Assembly: GCA_000320605.2 (NCBI GenBank)
Contig: KB445812.1
Location: forward strand, 186,001-250,000
Length of the DNA: 64,000 nt
Origin: Gelatoporia subvermispora B
Taxonomy: Eukaryota; Basidiomycota; Agaricomycetes; Polyporales; Gelatoporiaceae
Direction of reading: 5' to 3'
Position 1 is the first letter of the stretch. Each line of letters begins with the position of its first letter. Below, piece by piece: positions 36,379-47,299 of this stretch. A program made the position numbers and the translations under genes. Under the pieces are notes generated by a model. It was not told the origin of the DNA. It was given only the letters and a program-made list of their open reading frames with translations, and made no database searches.

Positions 36379-37665
36379 CAGCGAGACGCAGGGGGAGGTG
36401 CATTCGCATTCGCGAACAGCGCTCGCCGCGACGTGCCTGGTCCTCTTGGAAGTCCCCCATGGCCAGCGCTTCGGTGGGCACGCAGCTGGCTTCCCCTGGC
36501 TGAAATGGGGTGCAGGTGGGGTGCACCGCCATCCGAGCTTCTCTCCTCGTCCTCCCGCACGTGCTCGGCGGTGCGACATGTCACGCTCGCAGAACGCGCC
36601 AAAGCGACGCGGGCGGCGCTCACGGTGCTAGCAGAACACACCATTGAATATCATCGCAGCGCCACGCGCCTTTGTGCGCCATGCGCATCACTGATCGTGG
36701 ATTGCGCTACAGCTCAGCAAGTCGAGATGCGACGGCCCTTGGCCGCCCAGCGCTCAGCTGCCAGCTCCCGGCCAGACGCTGTTCCGCCACCCGCCGCTGC
36801 ATAGGATATCTATGGTGGTGGAGCGCACCGTGTTTCGGGCCGTCGCTCGACGCGCTTGTGCTCGGAGACCCAGGTGCCCCAGCGATTTGGCCCGAGCGGT
36901 GGTCCATAGCTTTTCTTTGACGGGCACCGACCTGTCTGTGACAGATGCTCGTGCAGCCCGGTTCTGCGGCGGCGCGAAGACGTAACGCACCTCATCTCGC
37001 CCTTTCAAGTCACCTTGGGAGCAAGAAACGAGATCAAGCCCAAAGTCTAGGATTCTTATCGGCTGTTTTCGCAGGCTTTGGCGCTTTCGCAGGAGGCGTT
37101 GAGAGACGTCGTCGTGTTGGAGACCGTACGGTAGCGGAGTAGCCAACGCCCCTTTTCGGCGTATTTCTGGTACGGATTCAGACTCAGGTCCCACGATTTG
37201 TGTCGCCCGCAGAAGATGATGAGAGGTCGTGGAGATTACAGCCTGGTCACCTTGTTTTGGCATAATTCTTGTGTCGCCTGCAGAAGATGAGAGACGTGGA
37301 CATCATTGCGCAGCAGATGTCGAGTGGGATCCAATTTCACGAGCCTGAGCGAGGGCTTTGCGCGGTGGCGGAGGGTGGCGAGCAAACACTGTGCGATCAT
37401 ATGATTTCGCACCGCGGTCACGTGTCAACTGACATGTGTCGATGTCTGCCATCTCGGGTGATCTTATCTCTGTGTTCCGTGAATTCAGCTGCGCTGTGCG
37501 ACATTGCGAGGTCCTCACACCATGTCACCATCACTCAGTACAGCGGGGGATTGAGATCCTTACGCGCGGGGCGTGCGATGCTGCGTTCGTGCAGTACAGG
37601 TATTTCTAGAGTGGGATGCGACGCGAGCCGGGCGGGTGAGAATTGCTTGATGGACGCGCCGCTGG
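36379..37665 (+). repeat. Direct repeat D1 (diverged copy of D2, with an internal deletion)
   Basis: D1 starts with agcgagacgcagggggaggt and follows D2 (from 43700) in the same direction for about 1.25 kb. Shared blocks are the segment at 36530-36610 against 43850-43920, the gagcgcaccgtgtttcggg block at 36820 against 44158, and 37260-37400 against 44790-44900. Its right end fuses tatttctagagtgggatg (37601) directly to acgcgagccgggcgggtgag (37621). In D2 these two sites lie about 880 bases apart, on either side of most of the DUF6699 coding region, so D1 has lost that gene. Confidence 0.78.
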
Positions 37666-40408
37666 ATCTCGCCTCTCGCGTGCAGGCGTCGAGCGACTTC
37701 TCTCACAGATCCTCCTCGTCGCGTCACGCACGGATCTCAATCGGATCCTAGCTGGCTTTACACGACCTCACCCGACGCGACGCGCTCATACACATCGCCC
37801 AGCCAGCTCCCGCCATCCTCGTCCTCGTCCAGTTGGGCTCGTCCGCACAGGAGTATTTAGGTGTAGAGGGTCAGAGTCGGTCAAGGCTCATCGAGCGTCA
37901 GAGGTACGTCCCGCCTCCCGTCTGCTACCTCGCTCTCCGCGCCTCGCCCTGTCCCTACTCCCGAGGCAGAGCCGGAGAGAGGTGCGGTGTGTTGGGAACA
38001 CTGCGCACCGCGCACGACTAGCTCGTCTGCGCACCTCCCATGTCCGCCAGCCCGCCAGCGTCGGGTGTCCTCGTGTTGCGCGCCGTCCTGCCGCAAACGT
38101 GAGACGCGCGACGCGCGACGTGGATGTCGGAGCGTGCTTGCAGACTCGGAGTGTGACATTGACGTCCACACGGCGCGCACGGGCACATCGTCGACTCGTC
38201 GCCCACCCTGCTTCACGCAAACGCGCACGCTCGGCTCGTTCCTGGTTCAGCGTCCGCGAGACAGCTCCGCGTTTGCGCTGGCGGGCTGTTCTTATGCGCC
38301 GTCCTCGCGCCTCGGCCTGCACCACTACGACAGCTACACCATCCAATAATCGTGGACGCAGTCCAGACCGCCCGCGTGCAAAGTGGACGTACCAGCGTGC
38401 GCGCTGACAGACCGCCCGCCGTACGAACAGCACGCGGGTGCATTACCTCGTCGCGACTCGCTCGCGGTGCTTGGCGCCGCGCGATGCAGCGTGCTCGACC
38501 TTGTGTATGCGGCCGCCCCGCTTGCTCACGACCCTGGGCCTGCAAGAGGAGTCCGCGTTTGAGCTGGCGGGCTCGTCGTATGCACTGCGTCCGGGACACG
38601 GACTGCTCCGTACGAAACCGACGTGCCCTGTATTCGATTCTGTTTACTGTATGTACACGTCGTCGCAACATAGACTGGTCCGCCCGCCGAACCCGCCTCG
38701 CGCGTCTCGCTTCAACCCGACCTGCTTGCTGGCGTATTGCGGTGGCGCTGGCGTGCTCTCCGGCTGCCACGCCCGTGGTGGGCGACCGTAGCAATCGCGA
38801 GGGACGACGTGCCCAGACCGCCGACATGCATATGAGGAAAGAGTTTGATCTTCGCTTGCAGCCTACCATGGTGTCGTGCTGCTCAGCCGAGTACCGCGAC
38901 CTTGAGCTACTTTCGAACCCGCGAGACTCACGTTGTAGCCATCGAACCCGCGGGGGGCAGCGTGCCCGCACCGCCGAAACTTGTGTGGAGATAATGCGGC
39001 CCACCAACCGCGTGCGTGGACGCGCATTGAGATCGTCTGGCCTGTGTGGTAGGGTGAGTCTCGACGCCCCTCTCGTCCTACCGAACGTTTTTGTACTGCT
39101 AAGCATAGATTGTATAGTACGTGCTCGATCGCGTAAAGACGACTCAGTCGCCGTTGTAAGGTGCTTGCCGGTATGTACATGCTCACCCGGGTGTATGCTA
39201 ACTATAGACTGAAAGATTATATACGAGACCATTGCGGTAGTTCGGACAAGGCCCATTTTGTGACAAAGAGCCCGCGTTCGCATTCCCGCGACTCTCCCAT
39301 CCTGTTGCTCGTCTTCGAAGTTCCTCGTAAGTGGCAACCTCATCTGTGCTACGAAACACGTAATGATCCCTGTTAGGGCATTTGGCGCTACCCAGGATCC
39401 CGCATGATGAAGCTGCGGCGTTCGAGTTAATCGACGTCATCTGCAAGAATGTCTCTGACCCACATACTCACCACTTCACTGCGATTGTCGTCGTCAGGTC
39501 ATTCCTTGGAACTCTCAAGCAGGGCGACTCGGATCCGCCTATTTCGGCGCAGCAGCGTCATCGCGTACTATCAATAGTTCTAGACAATGACTTGCGAAGG
39601 AACCCGCGAGCACGCTGCTGAGGTAAGCTCGGTATGCATCCCGGAATTGCGAAATAGAATGCAGGGTACGGAGATGTACTACCATACCGAGACCTGTGCG
39701 AGGCGCTGGCAGCCGTCGAATCATCATGATCCGAAGAAGGGGACGAGGGAATGCAGCGAGCAAGATGAGCTTTTATAGACTGCGAAGAAGTGTCACTTCG
39801 TCGCAGTTTCGACAGCGTCGCCACACGCAGTCTCGATCTGTGCGGGCGCTGCATCACGCACAGTCTGCCGGTACAGATATCTGCGCCGAGAAGTCATCAG
39901 TTAGCAGCTGAAGAGGAGAGACTTGGTCAGCGAACTCTGCCCATCGAGGTGTCCAAGAGCCCATGTAGGTCCCTCCCTTCTCCTTAGCTGAATAACCATC
40001 CATATTTACCTTTTCTCGGGTCACGCACGGAAACCAGATTTAGGGTACGCACGCCACTACCCGACAATTAGCCGAACTGTACGACGGGAGTTTCGTCGCA
40101 AGTTTGGAATTGGACGAGCATACTGTCTGCATCAAGCGCACCGTGTGCAGGCTACTGGCGATGAGTGAAACATTTGGCACCAATGATTTACTTTCGTGTC
40201 GACATCCATTTGCTGATGGCGCTTGTCAGCGCCATCCGACCATACGCCATGATATGGCGATATGACATGCATGGAAGACGAGAAGCACACCACTTAGCCG
40301 TCACTGCAAATAGGGTTCCCGAAGCTGGTAGCTCTGTATATCTAGACGCTCCCTCAGGTTGATCTGCCGTGGATCTTCGCCAAGTTCCCCCGCCGCCATC
40401 TGTTCACT
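37666..40408. other. GC-rich spacer stretch of unknown nature
   Basis: From 37666 to 39350 the DNA is GC-rich, and long Arg-rich frames are open on both strands (for example 37643-38407 plus and 38213-39343 minus). This is what GC-rich non-coding DNA gives. A short internal repeat is visible: tccgcgtttgcgctggcggg near 38264 against tccgcgtttgagctggcggg near 38550. From 39350 to 40408 nothing is recognised apart from the likely promoter of the permease. Confidence 0.45.
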
Positions 40409-43200
40409 ATGGCCTCTCTGTTGCGATTTCTACCCAAGAGAGCTGATGCAACTGCATCGCGGAGCAGTTTGGATGGCAATGTTGTAAGCGACGAGAAGGT
40501 GCCAGCAAAAATCGCGCAAGAGAGCGACGTTTTCTCTGTGAACAGCCGCGAGATTGTCACTGTGGAAGACCCTGGTCTCAATCCCGGGGAGCTCTCTTTC
40601 GCTGAAGGTGAGTCCTGACATTCTAAACTACTCGACAAAGAGCTCACGCGAGCAATACAGACACTGCCGGTGGCATGGGCCGGCATCTGGGCGTCTTCAC
40701 ATGTACTCTCCTCATGTCAGCACAATCTCTGCTTCGATTGTACCCTATTCTGACAGAGAGTGTAGCGTGGGTCGTATCATTGGCACGGGCATCTTCTCGA
40801 CGCCATCGTCTATCCTCAACTCGGTGGGCTCTGTCGGCGCATCACTGATGCTCTGGGTACTCGGTTTTGTGCTCTCGTTCTGCGGTCTCTTCATTTGGCT
40901 TGAACTCGGAACCATGTTCCCGCGATCTGGAGGGGAGAAGGTCTACCTCGAGGCTATCTACAAGAAGCCCAGGCATCTGGCTACCGTGCTATACGCGGCG
41001 AACTCCATCGTGCTCGGTTTCACGGTGTCAGGATGCGTTGTAAGCTGATCTCTGGATGACGATTTTGTGCCCGGGCCGTTAACTTGTGCTATAGGTGTTT
41101 GCTAGCAAGTGAGCTGCACATCCTAGCTTCATCCTTCGAGTCGATCTGATCTACTTGAAGCATCTTGGTCGCTGCAGGTGTCGAAGCGACACGCTGGAAT
41201 GAGCGTGGCATTGCTCTAGGAGGTGAGTCGACTCTATTTTTTTCTTTCAAATTCGACTTCTACTAACGCTCCGCAGTCATCTTCTTCGTCACTATTCTTC
41301 ATGGCCTGGTGCCGAAGGTGGGCGTCCTTATCATGAACGTAAGCGCGCCTATCGCAAATTCCGTTGATAGCAGTCAGACACATCCATCTTCATCCAGGGA
41401 CTCAGTCTGTTCAAGGTTGTCCTTCTCCTCTTCGTCGTCGTCACCGGTGGGTTTTGATTGTCGTCGTGTATTGCCACATCTGACGTCTTTGCTCTAGGAT
41501 GGGTCGTACTCGGAGGGAATACACGTGTGAAGGATCCCCATGCCATGTTCCGCAACGCATTCGCGGGAAGCTCACATAGCAGCTTCGACGTAAGTCGTCC
41601 GACTATACACGCCCTGATCTGCCCCTCAATCTTCGGCAGTACGCAACCGCCACGTACAAGGTCCTGAGCGCATACTCCGGCTGGTCCAACGTCAATTATG
41701 TCTTGAACAACGTGAAGGACCCTGTCCGCACGCTCAAGATCGCCGGGCCGCTCGGCCTGGGTATCTGCGCGGTCATGTACCTCCTCGCCAACGTGGCTTA
41801 CTTTGCGTAGGGGCTCACTCCGCGTCTTCGTAGTCGTCTGTCTTGACGCGCCGTATGGGCAGCGCCGCGACGAAGCAAGAGATCGACAGCACCGGTGTGA
41901 CTGTTGCGTCGCTGTTCTTCGGCAATGTCTTCGGTGCACAAGCGCAGAAAGCGCTCACGGTGTTCGTTGCTCTTAGGTAGGCTTCTCTGCGCTGTGTCGT
42001 CCACGGGAGGGCCTGATGAGTTTTATGTCCAGCGCGCTAGGGTATGTGCTCACCGTAGTTTGGGAGATTTCCTTATTGGCTATCGATATCTTACGCGCGT
42101 GATCTTGCATAAACCAGTGTAAGCATACCTAGAACATCGAGTGCTACTACGTACTGATTGACCTCAAACAGAATGTTGTAACCGTCGTAAGTCAATTTGT
42201 AAGAGCTCTCAAGAGATCATCTGATCTGTGTCAAGACATTCGCTTCGGCCCGCGTCGCCCAAGGTACCATCACTATCCCGCTTTCCAAGTACTCGAGCTT
42301 GACGCTCATGCACTCGTCTACAGAGCTCGCGAAGGAAGGCATCCCGCTCCCCTTCGGGAACAAATTCTGGGCATCAAACTGGCCGACAGGAAAATCACCG
42401 CTGCCCGGCATGATCATCCACCTTATTCCCTCCGTAGGTACCGTCCATCTCAGGACCCACCCTCCCAAGCAACCTAATTGAGATGCAGGTTATCGTCATC
42501 CTCGGGCCGCCACCCAGCGTCGCGTATCCGTTCATTCTCGACGTGCAAGGGTACCCTGGGCAGATCATCAACTTATTTGTCGTCGTGGTACGTCTCCGCC
42601 ATCCCGCCACCGCACCCCTCCGCGGTGCAGTGCTAACAGTGCATGGCACAGGGCCTGTTCTGGCTCAGATGGACGAAGCCGTACGTCACGCGCCCGTTCA
42701 AAGGTCGGCATTGTGCTTTGCCTCACTCGAGCACATACTAATTTGCCGGCAGTTTGGTGGCCGGCGGCTGTGTTCTTCCTAGCGGCGTCCGTCTTCCGTA
42801 CGTGCAGACGACCCCGATGCTGGTAGAAATTAGCCTGGCTGACCACCCTTCACTCTAGTGCTCGTGGCGCCTTTCCTCCGCCCGCCAGGCGGGATCGGCG
42901 ACACGCCGCCGCTGCCTTACTACCTGTAGGCCCCCCATTTTTCGTGTCCAAGTGAAGTAGCTGACCCGCTTGGTAGGTATTGCTTGGTAGGCATCTGCGT
43001 TATGGTAGCCGGTGTCATATACTGGGCGGCGTGGAGAGTCGTACCCCGGTGGTTCGGGTACGAGTTCGTGCCTCGGAAGGAGTCACTGAGCGATGGCACC
43101 GTCGTGACCTTGGTACGTTGATCGGGCTTCTTTGCTTGTTCCCACACGTATTCTGACCGGTCGGCGGTGATCACAGTTCTCGGCAGCGAAAATCGATTGA
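40409..43200 (+). CDS. Mup1-type high-affinity methionine permease (APC family), possibly frame-disrupted
   Basis: Twenty exons between 40409 and 43200 give a transporter of about 557-562 residues, the usual Mup1 length. After a hydrophilic N-terminus come VGRIIGTGIFSTPSSIL (the APC first-helix motif), CGLFIWLELGTMFPRSGGEK, LSAYSGWSNVNYVLNNVKDP, LAKEGIPLPFGNKFWASNWP and a basic end (WFGYEFVPRKESL). It should sit in the plasma membrane and import methionine or related amino acids with protons. Nineteen junctions keep phase. The exception is after the small exon at 42033-42041: the strong donor there (gtatgt) leads to exon 42172-42186 one base out of frame and a stop. Extending that exon to 42057 with a weak gtttgg donor restores the frame but inserts YVLTV before NVVTV. 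Location in the spacer between D1 and D2 is notable. Confidence 0.87.
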
Positions 43201-43489
43201 GGCTGTTTGTGTCGCTCATGATGTATCATACCCACCTCTAGATGATATCCCCAGCTATTTTTGCTGTCAAACTGCCCGATGCTGCATATGGCTGCCATGG
43301 CTGGCGCAAGATGTACCGATATGATGCCATGTATCACAGCTCTGGCGCAAGGCCAGACCCCTTAATGGACACAGTGCCGTCGGAGCCTGCAGACGCGAAC
43401 GAGCCCCACAAAAAGCGCTCCAGTCTGACATTGTTTCTCCATGTTTCCAGCTTTTCTGACAGTCTACCAAAAACCGTGCGCTTAGTATT
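43201..43489. other. Short intergenic stretch after the permease
   Basis: About 290 bases with no recognised feature between the permease stop codon and the metacaspase fragment. Confidence 0.4.
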
Positions 43490-43697
43490 CCTCCAACCAA
43501 GATCTCGCGCAGCAGCTGACAATGAAAGTTACCTCACCGTGCAGTCCGTAAAGCTTAGAGTGTCTATCGTGTACAGCGTCCGTGGCTAAACAATCGGGAT
43601 GACCGACTTGGTCTCCAAGAGAAAGGCTCGGGGAAGCCAGCAAGCCGTAACGAGTCCTACAGCTCATTGATCCGGGCACGACGTTATCGAATCTATC
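43490..43697 (-). pseudogene. Fragment of a metacaspase gene
   Basis: On the minus strand this matches 59550-59750, the middle of metacaspase A. It contains the exon part RFDNVVPGSMSCRTRYGLLA and SLSLGDQVGHPDCLATDA, the following intron (gtacac to ctgtcag type), and the start of the next exon (LLREILVGGI in the gene's frame). Neither the histidine exon nor the cysteine exon is present, so it cannot encode a protease. It ends exactly where repeat D2 begins, suggesting it was joined there by a rearrangement. Confidence 0.82.
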
Positions 43698-44085
43698 CAT
43701 AGCGAGACGCAGGGGGATGTGCATTCGCATCCGCGAACAGCGCTCGCCGCGACGTGCCTGGTCCTCTTGGAGATCCCCCAGCGCTTCGGTGGGCGCGCAG
43801 TTGGCCTCCCCTGGCTGGGCGGTGGGCAGGTGCACCACCATCAGAGCTTCTCTCCTCGCGCTCCCGCGCGTGCTCGGCAGTACGACGTGTCACGCTCGCG
43901 GGACGAGACAAAGCGGCGCGGGCGGCACTCACGGTGCTGGCAGAACACGCCATCGAACATCATCACAACGCCGCGCGCCTCCGGGGATCACGCACACGGG
44001 TCCAGCATCGTGGATTGCGCCGCAGCTCGACAAGTCGAGACGGGTCGATGCCTTCCTTCATCGCTCGCGCACAGCTGCCATCTAG

Positions 44086-44130
44086 GCACCCGCCACCCGC
44101 CACCCGCCACCCGCCACCCACCATCCGCCG
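44086..44130 (+). repeat. Heptamer minisatellite, unit CACCCGC
   Basis: About five to six tandem units of CACCCGC with the last ones degenerate (cacccaccatccgcc). The matching place in D1 (near 36785) has only a single cacccgccgc, so the array expanded after the two repeats separated. Confidence 0.8.
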
Positions 44131-44139
44131 CGCATCAGG

Positions 44140-44330
44140 ATATATATGGTGGGGGAGCGCACCGTGTTTCGGGACGTCGCTCGACGCGCTCGTGCTCGCA
44201 GGACTTTTGGAAATGCTCCACAGCAACAGAGGCGCCGTCCCGCCATCCGCCGCGCATGAGGATATCTATGATGGGGGAGCGCACCGCGCTTCGGGACGGC
44301 ACCCGACGCGATCGTACTCGGAAGCCTGCA
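44140..44330 (+). repeat. Two-copy tandem repeat, period about 120 bp
   Basis: The block beginning gatatatatggtgggggagc (44137) recurs as gatatctatgatgggggagc (44260), each followed by gcaccg...ttcgggac. D1 has a single copy at 36806. Confidence 0.75.
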
Positions 44331-45583
44331 TACCGCTCCCCGCCCGCTCCCAAGTGAGCTGACTCGGGGTCTACTGTCCCAAGGCTCCTTTGCACGAGCA
44401 AGCATTTGATCTGCTTGCACCAGTTCATCCTAGTGCGGCCTGATTCTGCGACGGCGTAGGGACGGAACGCACTCCGCGGCTCCCTTTGACATCTCCCGCT
44501 TGTGCAGGTCACCTTGGAAGCAAGAAACGAGACCAAGTCCGGACTTGGATCCCATCAGCCTGTTTCGCAGGTGTCAGCGCTCCTGCAGGAGCCTGGAGGT
44601 GATGAGAGACGTCGCCGTCGTGAAGATCATACCGTAGCGGGGTGGCCTACTCGCCTTTCGTGGCATAATTGCGGTACAGACGCAAACCAGGTCCCACTAC
44701 TATCCGTGTCGGCCGCAGGAGACGATGAGAGACGTCGTGGAGATCGCGGCAGAGGCCGCAGAGCAGCCTGCTCGATTTTCTCAGCATGATTCTTGTGTCG
44801 CCAGCAGAAGGTGAGAGACACGGACATCACGGCGCAACAGCGAGCAGATGCTGAGTGCGATTCAATTTCACGAGCCTGAGCGAGGGCTTTGCGCGGTGGC
44901 GAAGAGTAGCCAATTGCTGCGCGATCATATGATCTCGCATCACGGTCACGTGTCGACTGAATTGTTTCGACGTCTGCCAACAATTTCGGGGGATCTTGTC
45001 TCTGCGTGCCGTTTCAGCTCCGCTGTTCGACGTTGCGAGGTCCTCTTTTCGGGCGCACACTGACGGAGTTCCGTGTGTCCATGGCGGCATCAGCTGCATG
45101 GTGATCATAATCATATGCCTGGATTAATCATTACAGTGGGGGAGTGCGTGCGTAAGCTCTTTACATGCGGTGGGATGATGATGTCGTGCGAGTACCGTAC
45201 AGAACCGAGAGAGACGTGATCGAAAGCGAAGAGGAACAACGATTTTGGGGGTTTATGCGGGGATATGGGTATTTCTAGAGTGGGATGGTGTATGCGTACA
45301 GGGAAATCTCGTGAGGCATCGTTGTTGCAGAGTCCGTCGTCGTCATAAGTCAGAGAGCCGAGGTCGTCAAGGGCGCCGAGCGCCAGGCCGGCGCCGCCGC
45401 ATTTGTGGAGCGGGCCGCCGTCGCTCGCGCCTCGGGAGTCGTGCATGGTCGAAAGGCGATGTTGACGATGCGCAAATACTGGGTCATGGATGGGAGGTCG
45501 AAGAGGGGCCGAAGATGATAATGATGATGTCGATGATTCGCAAATATTGGATAAGTCACGTCGTGCCACGTCCCCTTCATTCC

Positions 45584-46393
45584 TCACGCCATCGCGAGAT
45601 GCAGCACCCACACCTCCCCGAGACCCTTGCCCTTCATCACCGCGCCGCCCATCGCCATCGTGAGCCCTGCGAACCCGTTCGCGCCAACGAGGAAGTCGAC
45701 GCGCTTGATACCCTTGGCCGCCTCGCCGGGACCTGCCGCGGCACAGCGCCGGTGGAACGCGCCCTCGACGCGCGCACGGGCCTCGGGCGGGATGTGGAAC
45801 AGCTCCGTGGGGTTTACCGCGAGGCGCAGCACACTGTACACCGTGTGCAGGACATCACCGACGGTAACGCACGGCGCGCCGCGCTGTGCCCACGCTGCGC
45901 CGGGCGTCGGCGTGATGGTGATCGACCAGGGCAGGATGTCGCAGATCAGGGTGAGCGCGGGGAGTGGCGGGTGCGTCGCGGGCTCGGCGAGCGCGGCAGT
46001 GTCGAGCGGTGCGGGGTGTGCGCCCGACGTGCAGCGCAGCGCGGACTTGGGCGCACGCGTGAGGTCCCAGGCGAGGGCGGATGAGAAGCCTGGAGGCGGA
46101 GGCGCGAGGAGCGGGTGGATGCGGACCTGGCCTGCGACGTAGGGCGCAGCACCGAACGGCGGCGCTGGGGACGCGAGCTGGGCGGGTGAGAATGATTGGG
46201 CGGGTGAGAACTGCTTGAGGGGCGCGCCGTACGGGGAGTAGGGAGAGTATGGGAGGACGCCGGCGGGGAGCGGGTAGTGCTGGGGAGTGAGCGGGCCTGG
46301 AGACGAGAGTAGCGACGCGTTCGAGAACGTTGGGGAGGGCGTCGGGGGAATGCTGTCGTCCTCGAAGTGGACGCGCTTGGTCTTTGCGGGCAT
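45584..46393 (-). CDS. DUF6699 protein in the spacer
   Basis: Single-exon gene of 269 residues starting MPAKTKRVHFEDDSIPPTPS. Residues 15-110 are Ser/Pro-rich with repeated QFSPAQSFSPAQLASPAPP. The domain from about residue 120 to 260 is a clear DUF6699 match: WDLTRAPKSALR, LAEPATHPPLPALTLICDIL, PWSITITP, VTVGDVLHTVYSVLRL, ARARVEGAFHRRC and KRVDFLVGANGFAGL. It is the most family-like of the four DUF6699-like genes here and its codon use is strongly GC-rich. It lies in repeat D2 next to the right arm and is transcribed leftward. The role is unknown; the short (K/R)xVxF start it shares with the arm copies may be a binding motif, which is inference. Confidence 0.9.
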   Translation of the reverse strand: MPAKTKRVHFEDDSIPPTPSPTFSNASLLSSPGPLTPQHYPLPAGVLPYSPYSPYGAPLKQFSPAQSFSPAQLASPAPPFGAAPYVAGQVRIHPLLAPPPPGFSSALAWDLTRAPKSALRCTSGAHPAPLDTAALAEPATHPPLPALTLICDILPWSITITPTPGAAWAQRGAPCVTVGDVLHTVYSVLRLAVNPTELFHIPPEARARVEGAFHRRCAAAGPGEAAKGIKRVDFLVGANGFAGLTMAMGGAVMKGKGLGEVWVLHLAMA

Positions 46394-46919
46394 CGTGAGC
46401 GAGGAAATGTCGGGGCCAGTGGTGGTGGTTGAGGTGTTGGTTCAAGTTGTGTGAGCGTGGAGAGGTGTGTTCAAGGGCGGGTGAAGAGAGTTGCAACGTT
46501 GGGATGCGGGGGAAGCATGGAGGTGGTTATAAGAACGATCAGACAGCCCAGAGAGGCAGTTTTCGCGCGCAGCCTATAGTTGATAGATGTCAACAAAGTT
46601 AACAAAGTCGGTAGCGGGGGAGGAGCAAGCGACGTGGATCTGAAGCTGGACACAGCTTCGCAACAGGATATTGGCTCTGATTCACACTGCTCCCAGGCTC
46701 GGTCTGACTCGACATCGCGGTCATTCGCCCTGTCGCCGACAAAGCGAAGCTTGCGATTCGACAACAGCCCATGCTTGTCATGGGAAGTTTCTCCGAGAGG
46801 AACCCCTGCGCTCGCCCAACATGGCGGATTGGGGACATAAAGCGTATTAGCGCCTCCTTCCCTCCCCAGTCATCCCGCATCTGGATCTTCTACCGTCTCC
46901 TCACGATTAGATAATTCCA
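46394..46919. other. Promoter side of the spacer DUF6699 gene
   Basis: About 520 bases up to the right arm. The minus strand just upstream of the start is rich in short pyrimidine tracts (tcaaccaccaccactggc), as in many fungal promoters. No other gene is seen. Confidence 0.4.
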
Positions 46920-47299
46920 CCTGGCATCGCATTCGCACAGCTTGTATACGCCGCCCATGCCTCCATTTGGGCCCAATTCATCAATCGCGGCAGGTCTGCG
47001 CTCATCACGCTCGAGCCCAGGCAACCAAGGCACGTCCCAGTCGCTCACAGAGCGCAGACAGATTCCGCGCATTGTCGTTGCTACCCCGCACTGCACATCT
47101 CGCTGCCAACGGCGACGGGACAATACACTCCCCGTGAGTATCAGTTGCCTTGTCGCGCGCCATCTATCTTTGACGAGCTGCTTGATTGGCCTCGTGCGGG
47201 CTTCCAGGTGCGTGCTGACGGGGGCCCACCACGTTTTTGACGATCGCCCACATTCGTGCAGGTGGAGCGTCATAGACGCGTCTGTGTTTGTTTGCACGG

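Larger units (their letters stand above)
43699..46230 (+). repeat. Direct repeat D2, containing the fourth DUF6699-like gene
   Basis: D2 is the fuller copy of D1. It adds an internal 120-base tandem duplication (44140-44200 and 44263-44325) and a heptamer minisatellite, and keeps the DUF6699-like gene lost from D1. D1 and D2 flank the permease in the same orientation, so unequal exchange between them could delete or amplify the permease. Confidence 0.75.

Noticed and set aside
38213..39343. 376-codon minus-strand frame in the spacer
   Set aside because: Arg-rich and overlapped by an equally long plus-strand frame. The pattern reflects base composition, not coding.
44086..44130. CACCCGC array as a CRISPR or telomeric repeat
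   Set aside because: Units are contiguous with no spacers, and the heptamer is not the fungal telomere unit TTAGGG. It is a simple minisatellite.
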